Shown one piece after another: positions 8,406 through 15,246 of a DNA stretch of 25,674 nt. Location of the stretch: NCBI GenBank assembly GCA_023408815.1, contig JAEYJO010000024.1, forward strand, positions 1 through 25,674, written 5' to 3'. The notes beneath the pieces were generated by a model. The model ran no database searches. It had not been told where the DNA came from and saw nothing but the letters and a program-made list of their open reading frames with translations. The DNA comes from Bacillota bacterium. Lineage in GTDB: Bacteria > Bacillota > Clostridia > Lachnospirales > Lachnospiraceae. The number at the start of each line of letters is the position of its first letter. The stretch's first letter is position 1. The position numbers were made by a program, and so were the translations under genes.

Positions 8406-8655
8406 TGTTTTTTCTTTTCCTGACGCAGTCTGCGAGCAGATATTCAATTTGTCCGTTGATGGAACGGAAGTCATCCTCCGCCCAGGCGGCCAATTCATTC
8501 CATAAGCCGGGAGAGAGCCTTAGAAGCACTTGCTTTTTAGCCTTCTCCTTTTCCTTGATAGCCTTTTCGCCCTTTAGGATGGCGGCTTCCATTTCCTGAA
8601 TATTTTGAAGCCTCGCCTTGAGGGCTTCTTCTTTTTGAGTCAATTTATCGTCCAT
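8395..8655 (-). CDS. Ribbon-helix-helix (Arc-type) DNA-binding protein
   Basis: An 86-residue protein. Residues 1-40 are a charged coiled-coil-like segment. Residues about 41-82 look like a ribbon-helix-helix fold: a short beta strand QVLLRLS, helix PGLWNELAAWAEDD, a turn and helix INGQIEYLLADCVRKRK. It follows the SPFH gene by 12 nt on the same strand. In Gram-positive genomes, SPFH proteins of this kind are often paired with a small Arc-like protein. I infer autoregulation through the operator at 9712-9732. Confidence 0.75.
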   Translation of the reverse strand: MDDKLTQKEEALKARLQNIQEMEAAILKGEKAIKEKEKAKKQVLLRLSPGLWNELAAWAEDDFRSINGQIEYLLADCVRKRKNKEK

Positions 8656-8667
8656 AAGCGATACCTG

Positions 8668-9684
8668 CTAGTAAATGGTGCCCGTATTTACGATGGGCTG
8701 CGCATCTTTGTTGCCGCAGAGGATAACGAGAAGATTGCTTACCATTGCGGCCTTGCGCTCTTCATCGAGAACGATGATTTCTTCTTCACCAAGCTGGTCG
8801 ATGGCCATTTTAACCATACTGACAGCACCCTCTACAATCTTCTGGCGTGCTGCGATAATCGCTACCGCCTGCTGCCTTTGCAGCATCGCTGCCGCGATTT
8901 CTTCGGAATAGGATAAGTGTGTGATGCGCACTTCCTTAATTTCGAGTCCGGCTTCCAGTACTCGTTCCTGTAATTCCCGCTTCATACAGTCCGCTATTTC
9001 CTGACTGCTGCCCCGTAAGGTCTTTTCATCCGCATCCTCCTCCATCGTATCGTAAGGATAGAGTCTGGCAATATTGCGGATGGTGGAATCGCATTGAATG
9101 GATAAAAAGGATTTGTAATTGTCCACGCTGAAAACGGCTTTGGTAGGGTCTGTTACCCGCCAGATAACGATAGCACCGATGATGATGGGATTGCCTAAGA
9201 CGTCGTTTACCTTCTGACGCTCATTGTTCAGCGTCATGGTCTTGGTGGATATTTTCTTCGTACGTACAGGAGCAGCAGTTGTTTCTGTCGTCCCGGACAA
9301 GGTGTTAAGATTAACGGAGGCACTGGCGGATGAGCTTGCCGGATTGAAGCCGGCAGCAAAAGGATTCGTGTAATAGAAGCCTTCTGTTTTAATCGTGCCG
9401 TAATATTTACCGAATAAGGTCATAACGAAAGCCTCGTTGGGATTTATGACATGAAAGCCTGCCAGCATAATGCAAAGGGCCGTAAAGAGCAGGATGCCCA
9501 ATGTCAGCGCGAAGCCGCCAAGTCCCGGCTCTGACTTGGAGAGCAGGATGCTGCCGGCTACAATGACGAGCACGGAAGCTGCAAAGCCGCATAGGATCAG
9601 TAAAAGGGCTGCAAAGCCGCTTTTTGGAACAATTTCTTTTTCTTCAATCATGTGAATACTGTCGCTGTTTTTCTGCATATTCAT
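8668..9684 (-). CDS. SPFH/band-7 domain membrane protein
   Basis: Stomatin/prohibitin-like membrane scaffold of 338 residues. Two N-terminal hydrophobic segments lie at about 24-47 and 54-77. The SPFH domain begins at AGFHVINPNEAFVMTLFG and continues through IIIGAIVIWRVTDPTKAVF and IRNIARLYPYDT. A helical C-terminal part contains the Ala-rich LQRQQAVAIIAARQKIVEGA segment. A Ser/Thr-rich linker (about 116-150) interrupts the start of the domain. Family members organise membrane patches; the exact role here is unknown. GGAGGA lies 6 nt before the ATG at 9684. First gene of a two-gene operon with a strong, operator-covered promoter. Confidence 0.88.
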   Translation of the reverse strand: MNMQKNSDSIHMIEEKEIVPKSGFAALLLILCGFAASVLVIVAGSILLSKSEPGLGGFALTLGILLFTALCIMLAGFHVINPNEAFVMTLFGKYYGTIKTEGFYYTNPFAAGFNPASSSASASVNLNTLSGTTETTAAPVRTKKISTKTMTLNNERQKVNDVLGNPIIIGAIVIWRVTDPTKAVFSVDNYKSFLSIQCDSTIRNIARLYPYDTMEEDADEKTLRGSSQEIADCMKRELQERVLEAGLEIKEVRITHLSYSEEIAAAMLQRQQAVAIIAARQKIVEGAVSMVKMAIDQLGEEEIIVLDEERKAAMVSNLLVILCGNKDAQPIVNTGTIY

Positions 9685-9711
9685 AATGAATCCTCCAAAG
9701 TAGTTATTAAT

Positions 9712-9732
9712 ATGATATCAATTTGATATCAT
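9712..9732. promoter_or_regulatory. Perfect 21-bp palindromic operator before the SPFH gene
   Basis: ATGATATCAA (9712-9721), a central T and TTGATATCAT (9723-9732) form a perfect palindrome. It holds two TGATATCA boxes, each itself palindromic, 11 bp apart, about one helical turn. It lies just downstream of the -10 box, over the expected transcription start. A dimer-of-dimers binder such as the adjacent ribbon-helix-helix protein is the natural candidate. Confidence 0.75.
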
Positions 9733-9733
9733 T

Positions 9734-9762
9734 ATAATAATATTAAATGGAGGATTTGTCAA
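9734..9762 (-). promoter_or_regulatory. Promoter of the SPFH-RHH operon
   Basis: On the minus strand TTGACA (9762-9757), a 17-bp spacer and TATTAT (9739-9734) form a near-consensus promoter. The palindromic operator begins 2 bp downstream of the -10 box. Confidence 0.8.
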
Positions 9763-9841
9763 GAGGGTAAATTACTGCCGTCAATTGACAAGATGTTGCC
9801 TTTCTCCGACCATTGTGACTTTGTCGATCAATGGTATGCAC

Positions 9842-9873
9842 AAAAAAAGAACACAGTCTGCACTGCGTTCTTT
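9842..9873 (-). terminator. Intrinsic terminator of the carbamate kinase gene
   Basis: On the minus strand AAAGAAC and GTTCTTT pair, with an inner CAG/CTG extension, and a run of seven T follows. It lies about 60 nt after the arcC stop. The remainder of 9763-9931 holds only the arcC hairpin at 9916-9952. Confidence 0.8.
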
Positions 9874-9915
9874 GCTATTCAGTAATCAACATCGCGAGGT
9901 GTTTTTTGTGTATTG

Positions 9916-9952
9916 GTTATCACAATGAAGACTATAGGTTCATTGTGATAAC
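9916..9952. repeat. 14-bp inverted repeat across the arcC stop codon
   Basis: GTTATCACAATGAA (9916-9929) and TTCATTGTGATAAC (9939-9952) are perfect complements with a 9-nt loop. The right arm encodes the last sense codons (V-I-T-M-N) of arcC and the loop holds the stop. No T-run follows on either strand, so it is not a typical terminator. Confidence 0.7.
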
Positions 9953-10870
9953 TGTTCCGCCCTTACCCTTTACCGCATCAGCAACATTGTCCAGCGAAGC
10001 GATGAGGACGCTGCCCTTAGGACAAGCCTTTAAATAAGCAATTGCAGCTTCGATCTTGGGAAGCATATTACCTTCACCGAATTGCTTTTCTTCTATATAT
10101 TTCTGAGCCTCCGTTATGGAAAGGGTACTTAGTGCTTCCTGATCTTCTTTTCCATAGTTCTTATAGATGCAGGGAACTCCGGTAAGAATAATGAGCTGGT
10201 CGGCGTTTAAATCCTCAGCGAGCTTTCCTGCGATGGAGTCCTTCTCGATAACTGCGGATGCGCCTTGCAGAGCGTGATTCTGCTCAATAACAGGAATTCC
10301 GCCGCCGCCGCAGGCGATGACTACCTGTCCGGCTTCCGCCAGAAGGCGGATGGCCTCGATTTCGACAATATCGATAGGTTTAGGTGCGGCAACGACTCTT
10401 CGGAAGCCCTGTCCGGCTTCCTCCACCACGTAATTTCCTTTTTCAAGTTCGGCCTCCGCCTCCTCCGCGGACATATTGCGTCCGATAAGCTTGGTGGGCT
10501 CATAGAAAGCCTCGTCGTAGGGATCTACTGTTACCTGTGTCAAAATGGTGCTGACTGTCTTGGGTATGCCGCGGCTTAAAAGCTCCGCACGCAGAGAGTT
10601 CTGGATGTCGAAGCCCACATAGCCCTGACTCATCGCCGAGCAGACGCACATAGGGGCCGGAGTATAGTCGGTATATACGCGGCGAAGCTCCGTCATCGCC
10701 TTGTGAATCATGCTTACCTGCGGTCCGTTGCTGTGGGTGATAGTGAGTTGATAATCTTCCTCTACCAAATCCGCCAATGCTTTTGCCGTTATCTTTACGG
10801 CATCCCACTGCTGCAATGTCGTATAGCCCAATGCCTGATGACCAAGAGATACCACCACTTTTTTCTTCAT
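9932..10870 (-). CDS. arcC: Carbamate kinase
   Basis: Makes ATP from carbamoyl phosphate and ADP, yielding carbamate; the amino acid kinase fold is typically a cytosolic dimer. The 312-residue length is normal. Visible landmarks are SNGPQVS (about 44-50), the APKPIDIVEIEAI segment, IACGGGGIPVIE, and IEKDSIAGKLAEDLNADQLIILT. The first loop reads SLGHQALG where the family usually has ALGGNALG; the downstream nucleotide site looks intact, so I read this as a clade variant rather than a dead enzyme. No arcA or arcB is nearby, so carbamoyl phosphate must come from another route. No good ribosome site lies close to the ATG; the nearest AAAGG is about 15 nt away. Confidence 0.9.
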   Translation of the reverse strand: MKKKVVVSLGHQALGYTTLQQWDAVKITAKALADLVEEDYQLTITHSNGPQVSMIHKAMTELRRVYTDYTPAPMCVCSAMSQGYVGFDIQNSLRAELLSRGIPKTVSTILTQVTVDPYDEAFYEPTKLIGRNMSAEEAEAELEKGNYVVEEAGQGFRRVVAAPKPIDIVEIEAIRLLAEAGQVVIACGGGGIPVIEQNHALQGASAVIEKDSIAGKLAEDLNADQLIILTGVPCIYKNYGKEDQEALSTLSITEAQKYIEEKQFGEGNMLPKIEAAIAYLKACPKGSVLIASLDNVADAVKGKGGTVITMNL

Positions 10871-10932
10871 AATATAATAACCATGCCTTTCTTCTTAGCC
10901 TGCAAACTTTTGTCTGAGGGCGTAATATTTGC

Positions 10933-10957
10933 AAGTGAAATTAATTTCATTTCACTT
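10933..10957. promoter_or_regulatory. Inverted repeat in the arcC leader
   Basis: AAGTGAAAT (10933-10941) and ATTTCACTT (10949-10957) form 9-bp arms; the inner GAAATTAATTTC (10937-10948) is itself a perfect palindrome. It sits between the predicted arcC promoter and the gene. It may be an operator or leader hairpin; regulator unknown. Confidence 0.45.
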
Positions 10958-11047
10958 TTATAACCATGTTCCTTTTAATCTGGGGCGTTTAGAACGGTGC
11001 AACGAGTTCTCAGACATCCCCTGATACCTTTGTTAAAATATAAGAAA

Positions 11048-11076
11048 ATTATATCAAAATGCCGGGTATTGGACAA
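11048..11076 (-). promoter_or_regulatory. Predicted promoter of arcC
   Basis: On the minus strand TTGTCC (11076-11071), a 17-bp spacer and TATAAT (11053-11048). This gives a leader of about 170 nt before arcC. The leader includes GGGG and CCCC tracts that can pair around an AGAAC/GTTCT stem. I could not match it to a known riboswitch. Confidence 0.6.
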
Positions 11077-11146
11077 CCACAATTTGTTATAATATGAAAG
11101 ATAAAAGTATTTGGAAGTAAAAATAAAAAAATAATTAAAATAGTAG

Positions 11147-11175
11147 TTGACAGATCACAGTCAGCGTGGTAACAT
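11147..11175 (+). promoter_or_regulatory. Predicted promoter of cysK
   Basis: TTGACA (11147-11152), a 17-bp spacer and TAACAT (11170-11175). The short leader that follows carries a weak dyad, TACT/AGTA, near 11190-11205, a possible regulator site. No SAM riboswitch or T-box consensus is visible. Confidence 0.65.
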
Positions 11176-11242
11176 TCAATTCATAATAAACCTACTGAGT
11201 TAGTATGAAATAGATAAAGAAAATGAAAGGAGATAGAAAGAA

Positions 11243-12181
11243 ATGGCAAATATTAAGAACAGCGCAACGGAACTGATTGGAGGAACTCCCTTATTGAACG
11301 TGAAGAACTTCGCTAAGGCGACGGGAGTAGAGAATGCAACACTGTTGGCGAAGCTGGAATACTTCAATCCGGCAGGCAGCGTAAAGGACAGAATAGCACT
11401 TGCGATGATCGAGGATGCGGAGAAGGCTGGTAAGCTGAAGGAAGGCGCGACGATTATCGAGCCTACATCGGGCAATACGGGAATCGGTCTTGCGTCCGTA
11501 GCGGCGGCGAGAGGTTATCGTTCGATTTTAACACTTCCCGATACCATGAGCGTGGAGAGAAGAAACTTACTAAAGGCATACGGAGCGGAATTGGTGCTGA
11601 CAGAAGGCGCAAAGGGAATGAAGGGCGCTATTGCCAAAGCGGAAGAGCTTAGGGATTCCATACCCGGAGCAGTCATTCTCGGACAGTTCGATAACCCGGC
11701 TAACCCGGCAGTTCACGAAGCTACCACGGGACCGGAGATATGGCAGGACACCGACGGCGAGGTAGATATCTTTATTTCAGGTGTAGGAACGGGCGGAACA
11801 ATCACCGGTGCTGGAAAATATTTGAAGTCTAAGAAGGCGGATGTGAAGATTATCGCAGTAGAGCCGGAAGCATCTCCTGTACTTTCCGGAGGCAAGCCGG
11901 GACCTCACAAGATTCAAGGTATCGGCGCAGGGTTCGTACCCGCAGTACTGGATACACAAATTTATGACGAAATTATTCCTGTAAAGAATGAAGACGCTTT
12001 TGCAGCAGGAAAAGCGATTGCAGTAAAAGAAGGAATCCTGGTAGGAATTTCTTCCGGCGCAGTGCTCCATGCAGCGGTTGAAGTGGCAAAAAGACCTGAG
12101 AATGCAGGAAAGACGATAGTCATCCTCCTTCCTGATTCAGGAGATCGTTACCTTTCCACACCTTTGTTTACAGAAGAATGA
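11243..12181 (+). CDS. cysK: Cysteine synthase (O-acetylserine sulfhydrylase)
   Basis: PLP enzyme that makes cysteine from O-acetylserine and sulfide. Landmarks are IGGTPLL at the start, K48 in FNPAGSVKDR as the PLP Schiff-base lysine, PTSGNTG (74-80) for substrate carboxylate binding, GVGTGGTITG for PLP phosphate binding, and a C-terminal LLPDSGDRYLST. The 312-residue length is typical of CysK. It has its own promoter and an AAAGGAGAT ribosome site. The metNIQ importer follows after about 260 nt, so the block is devoted to sulfur amino acids. No cysE lies alongside. Confidence 0.94.
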   Translation: MANIKNSATELIGGTPLLNVKNFAKATGVENATLLAKLEYFNPAGSVKDRIALAMIEDAEKAGKLKEGATIIEPTSGNTGIGLASVAAARGYRSILTLPDTMSVERRNLLKAYGAELVLTEGAKGMKGAIAKAEELRDSIPGAVILGQFDNPANPAVHEATTGPEIWQDTDGEVDIFISGVGTGGTITGAGKYLKSKKADVKIIAVEPEASPVLSGGKPGPHKIQGIGAGFVPAVLDTQIYDEIIPVKNEDAFAAGKAIAVKEGILVGISSGAVLHAAVEVAKRPENAGKTIVILLPDSGDRYLSTPLFTEE

Positions 12182-12223
12182 AGGAAAGTTTCCTTATATT
12201 ATTTATGTAAAGAGCGTTAATCG

Positions 12224-12354
12224 TTACTGTTCACACAGCAGCTTAACATTTGCTGTTAAGCTGTGTAAGAACGTGATTCCGGAGATGATTTCCGCTTCGC
12301 GAAGCGAATTTAAATGCGGGAATCATGGGTTGCTGTGAACGGAGTGAACAGTAA
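12224..12354. repeat. 131-bp three-armed intergenic structure between cysK and metN
   Basis: Outer arms TTACTGTTCAC (12224-12234) and GTGAACAGTAA (12344-12354) are perfect complements. Inside are arm 1, CAGCTTAACA/TGTTAAGCTG (12239-12263), and arm 2, CGTGATTCC/GGAATCATG (12272-12327) with one G-T pair, which contains the 14-bp palindrome CGCTTCGCGAAGCG (12293-12306). A second GTGAAC (12335-12340) could compete for the left outer arm. It could be a small non-autonomous repeat or a structured RNA. I do not recognise it. Confidence 0.65.
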
Positions 12355-12373
12355 AAGCGTGGATGGGCGGGCA

Positions 12374-12402
12374 TTGCAGAAAACGGCAGCTTATGGTATG
12401 AT
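12374..12402 (+). promoter_or_regulatory. Predicted promoter of metNIQ
   Basis: TTGCAG (12374-12379), a 17-bp spacer and TATGAT (12397-12402). It lies just after the three-armed structure and gives a leader of about 35 nt, so metNIQ can be expressed independently of cysK. Confidence 0.55.
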
Positions 12403-12443
12403 ACGGTCTGTACTATTATATTTTGCGACAGATGGGAGCAGTT

Positions 12444-13454
12444 ATGGAGACTATCATACAGGTTAAGGATGTCGGAAAGACATTTATTGGTAAAGATAAT
12501 ACGGTAGAAGCGCTAAAGGGTATCAATCTGGAGATTCACAAGGGTGAAATCTACGGAATCATCGGTATGAGCGGTGCAGGGAAGAGTACGTTGGTACGCT
12601 GTCTGAACTTTTTGGAGAAGCCGACCACTGGTACGGTCATGATAGAAGGAAAGGACCTCGCCGGCCTGCCGGAAAATGAACTGCGACAAACCCGTACACA
12701 GATAGCTATGATTTTTCAGCATTTTAATCTGCTCATGCAAAGGACGGTGCTGGATAACATCTGTTTTCCCTTGGAAATTACGGGGCAGAAGAAAAAGGAG
12801 GCCCGCAGCCGCGCAAAGGAGTTACTCGAAATCGTAGGACTTTCTGAAAAGGCGAAGGCCTATCCGGCGCAGCTTTCCGGAGGACAGAAGCAGAGAGTGG
12901 CTATTGCCAGAGCCTTGGCGACCAACCCGAAGATTCTGCTCTGCGACGAAGCCACGAGCGCTCTCGATCCTACCACGACCAAATCCATCCTCGCTCTTTT
13001 GAAAGATATTAATGAAAAATATGGCATTACTATTGTCATCATTACCCATGAAATGACAGTAGTGCAGGAAATATGCACTCACGTAGCAATTATAGACGGC
13101 GGAACTCTGGCGGAAACCGGAACGGTGGAGGAGGTCTTTACAAGACCTCAGACACCGGCCGCAAAAGCGTTAGTATTTCAGAATGGCGGAAACCATGAAC
13201 AGATGAAAGGCAAACGCTGCATCCGCATCGTTTTTAAAGATCATTCTTCCTTTGAACCGGTCATTGCCAATATGGTTCTGGAATGCAAGGCACCGGCCAA
13301 TATTCTTCTGGCCGATACGAAGGACATCGGCGGCGTGGCACACGGACAGATGATACTGCAGCTTCCGGAGGATGAAATCGTAGCAAGAAAGATGATTCAT
13401 TATCTGAAGGAAAGAAAGCTGGAAGTGGAGGAGTTAAGTAACTATGTGGGATAA
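12444..13454 (+). CDS. metN: Methionine ABC transporter ATP-binding protein
   Basis: ATPase of the MetNIQ importer, peripheral on the cytoplasmic face. It shows Walker A GMSGAGKST, the ABC signature LSGGQKQRVAIARAL, Walker B ILLCDEATSALD and the switch His in IITHEM. The last 80 or so residues (from GKRCIRIVFKD) are a NIL domain, which in MetN binds methionine and inhibits transport when the amino acid is plentiful. ATG at 12444 (METIIQV) is chosen because GGGAG (12434-12438) lies 5 nt before it; in-frame TTG 12423 and ATG 12432 are weaker choices. It overlaps metI by 11 nt. Confidence 0.92.
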   Translation: METIIQVKDVGKTFIGKDNTVEALKGINLEIHKGEIYGIIGMSGAGKSTLVRCLNFLEKPTTGTVMIEGKDLAGLPENELRQTRTQIAMIFQHFNLLMQRTVLDNICFPLEITGQKKKEARSRAKELLEIVGLSEKAKAYPAQLSGGQKQRVAIARALATNPKILLCDEATSALDPTTTKSILALLKDINEKYGITIVIITHEMTVVQEICTHVAIIDGGTLAETGTVEEVFTRPQTPAAKALVFQNGGNHEQMKGKRCIRIVFKDHSSFEPVIANMVLECKAPANILLADTKDIGGVAHGQMILQLPEDEIVARKMIHYLKERKLEVEELSNYVG

Positions 13455-14109
13455 TGCGACAATAATGATGCTTATAAAAGAAACAGGCACCACCCTGTAC
13501 ATGACGCTGACATCGACTTTTTTTGCTTATTGTATTGGACTGCCTATGGGAATTTTTCTTGTAATTACTGCGAAGGACGGCCTCAGGCCTCATGCGGTAA
13601 CTTATAAAATATTGGATGTAATTGCAAACATAGTGCGAAGCGTTCCGTTCTTGATTTTACTCATGCTGCTGATTCCCTTTACCAGATTTGTGGTGGGGAA
13701 GAGCTACGGAGCGACAGCGACGATAGTACCGCTTACTGTAGCGGCGGCACCTTTTATCGCCAGACTGGTGGAATCTTCTCTTTTGGAAGTGGACCGCGGC
13801 GTGGTAGAGGCGGCGCAGAGTATGGGAGCCAGTACCGGAACTATTGTTTGGAAAGTTTTTTTGGGAGAGGCAAGAACCTCTTTGATTGCGGGAGCTACCA
13901 TAGCTCTTGGAACGATTTTGGGATATTCTGCAATGGCAGGTGCCGTTGGCGGCGGCGGCTTGGGTGATGTGGCGATACGCTACGGATATTACCGCTATCA
14001 GGCCGATATCATGATCGTTACGGTTATTTTATTAGTTATACTTGTTCAGATTCTGCAATATATCGGTACGAGGATGTCCAAAAAGCTGGACAAACGAATT
14101 ACCGGATAG
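13444..14109 (+). CDS. metI: Methionine ABC transporter permease
   Basis: Membrane subunit of MetNIQ, 221 residues, with about five transmembrane helices of the binding-protein-dependent permease family. The coupling-helix (EAA) region reads VESSLLEVDRGVVEAAQSMGAS and contacts MetN. The gene starts inside the last codons of metN, with GGAGGAG upstream, so translation is coupled. Length and helix pattern are normal for MetI. Confidence 0.92.
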   Translation: MWDNATIMMLIKETGTTLYMTLTSTFFAYCIGLPMGIFLVITAKDGLRPHAVTYKILDVIANIVRSVPFLILLMLLIPFTRFVVGKSYGATATIVPLTVAAAPFIARLVESSLLEVDRGVVEAAQSMGASTGTIVWKVFLGEARTSLIAGATIALGTILGYSAMAGAVGGGGLGDVAIRYGYYRYQADIMIVTVILLVILVQILQYIGTRMSKKLDKRITG

Positions 14110-14129
14110 ACGCGGATTTATGATATAAA

Positions 14130-14163
14130 TGAGTGAAGAACACTCATGAGTGAAGAACGCTCA
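14130..14163 (+). repeat. Tandem 17-bp repeat forming two hairpins before metQ
   Basis: Two adjacent copies, 14130-14146 and 14147-14163, differ at one base. Each can fold as GAGTG-AAGAA-CACTC or its CGCTC variant. They sit between metI and the metQ ribosome site, where hairpins could block 3' decay and raise metQ mRNA over metNI. Confidence 0.7.
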
Positions 14164-14178
14164 AAGGAGGAGAAGATT

Positions 14179-15108
14179 ATGAAAAAAAGAATTTTGGCAG
14201 CAGTATTAGCGACAGTCCTTGCGGCAGGTACTCTCACCGCATGCGGCTCTGCGGGCGAAACGGCTACAGCGCCGGAAGCATCGGCAGAAACGGAGAGCAC
14301 AGAAGCTCCCGAAGAAACAGCAGCACCGGCAGAGGAGACGGCAGAGGCCGAGGAGCCTGCAGCAGAAGTAACAGAAAAAGGAACCATCACGGTAGCGGCT
14401 ACGGAAGTTCCCCACTCGGAGATTTTGGAAGCAGCAAAGCCTATTTTGGCAGAGCAGGGCTGGGATTTGCAGTTTACGGTATTCAACGACTACGTTCAGC
14501 CTAACGAAGTAGTGGAATCCGGTGAATTCGATGCGAACTATTTCCAGCATACACCTTATCTCGATAGCTTTAATGAAGAAAAAGGAACACACCTTGTAAG
14601 TGTAGGTGAGATTCATTATGAGCCTCTCGGAATTTATGCAGGTACAGAGTCCGACCTTGCAAATATTTCCGATGGAGCGACGATTGCAGTTCCTAACGAT
14701 ACGACCAACGAGGCGAGAGCGCTTCTTCTTTTACAGGATAACGGAATCATTACCTTGAAAGAGGGCGCAGGCATGGAGGCAACTAAGAACGATATAGCGG
14801 AGAATCCTCACAACGTAGAGATTGTTGAGCTGGAGGCAGCTCAGGTTGCCAGAGTTATCGGAGAGACCTCTTTCGTAGTACTGAACGGTAACTATGCATT
14901 GCAGGCGGGCTTAAATGCGCAGACAGATGCTTTAGCTTATGAAACTTCCGATTCCGAAGCGGCGAAGACCTATGTAAATGTTATCGTTGTTAAAGAAGGC
15001 AATGAAGGCAACGAAGGCGTAAAAGCGCTGGTAGATGTATTGAAGTCCGATGAGATCAAAGACTTCATCAATGAGAAATATCAAGGTTCTGTTGTACCTT
15101 TTGAATAG
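14179..15108 (+). CDS. metQ: Methionine-binding lipoprotein
   Basis: Substrate-binding lipoprotein of the MetNIQ importer (NlpA family), anchored outside the cell membrane. The start MKKRILAAVLATVL follows AAGGAGG (14164-14170) and is preferred over the upstream ATG at 14146. The lipobox LTAC puts the lipid on C22. Residues about 23-70 form an Ala/Glu/Thr-rich acidic spacer. The NlpA domain begins near GTITVAATEVPHSEIL. Characteristic stretches are VEPNEVV-like VQPNEVVESGEFDANYFQHTPYL and VPNDTTNEARALLLL. Cleavage would need the signal peptidase II type enzyme also present in this window. Substrate could be L-methionine, D-methionine or a relative such as cystine. Confidence 0.92.
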   Translation: MKKRILAAVLATVLAAGTLTACGSAGETATAPEASAETESTEAPEETAAPAEETAEAEEPAAEVTEKGTITVAATEVPHSEILEAAKPILAEQGWDLQFTVFNDYVQPNEVVESGEFDANYFQHTPYLDSFNEEKGTHLVSVGEIHYEPLGIYAGTESDLANISDGATIAVPNDTTNEARALLLLQDNGIITLKEGAGMEATKNDIAENPHNVEIVELEAAQVARVIGETSFVVLNGNYALQAGLNAQTDALAYETSDSEAAKTYVNVIVVKEGNEGNEGVKALVDVLKSDEIKDFINEKYQGSVVPFE

Positions 15109-15155
15109 TAATAAAAATTAATAACGTAAGGTCTGGGGACCGATAAAAACAATGA

Positions 15156-15214
15156 GAGGGTGTATGTGAAGGAAGTGCCGAAACTTACAAAGCGGTAGTT
15201 TTCATGGCACCCTC
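15156..15214 (+). terminator. Possible terminator hairpin after metQ
   Basis: GAGGGTG (15156-15162) and CACCCTC (15208-15214) can close a 59-nt stem-loop, followed by CTTTGTT. The loop is large and the T-tract weak, so a terminator is only possible. No other feature is clear in the metQ-HAD gap. Confidence 0.35.
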
Positions 15215-15246
15215 CTTTGTTATAATGAAAGGATAACGCTTATAAA

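Noticed and set aside
9932..10870. A full arginine deiminase operon
   Set aside because: Only carbamate kinase is present; no arcA, arcB or arcD is seen on either side.
12224..12354. tRNA or tRNA-like gene
   Set aside because: The three-armed fold lacks the acceptor/T-arm/anticodon lengths and conserved bases of tRNA and is too long.
12213..12360. AGCGT target-site duplication around the three-armed structure
   Set aside because: The 5-bp match is short and not flush with the ends of the closing stem, so it is not counted as proof of insertion.
11176..12443. SAM riboswitch or T-box controlling cysK or metN
   Set aside because: No conserved T-box GGTGGNACCGCG or SAM riboswitch core is visible in either leader.
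15221..15226. TATAAT as the promoter of the HAD gene
   Set aside because: The ribosome site (AAAGGA) would fall before the resulting transcription start, so this -10 would give an almost leaderless mRNA.
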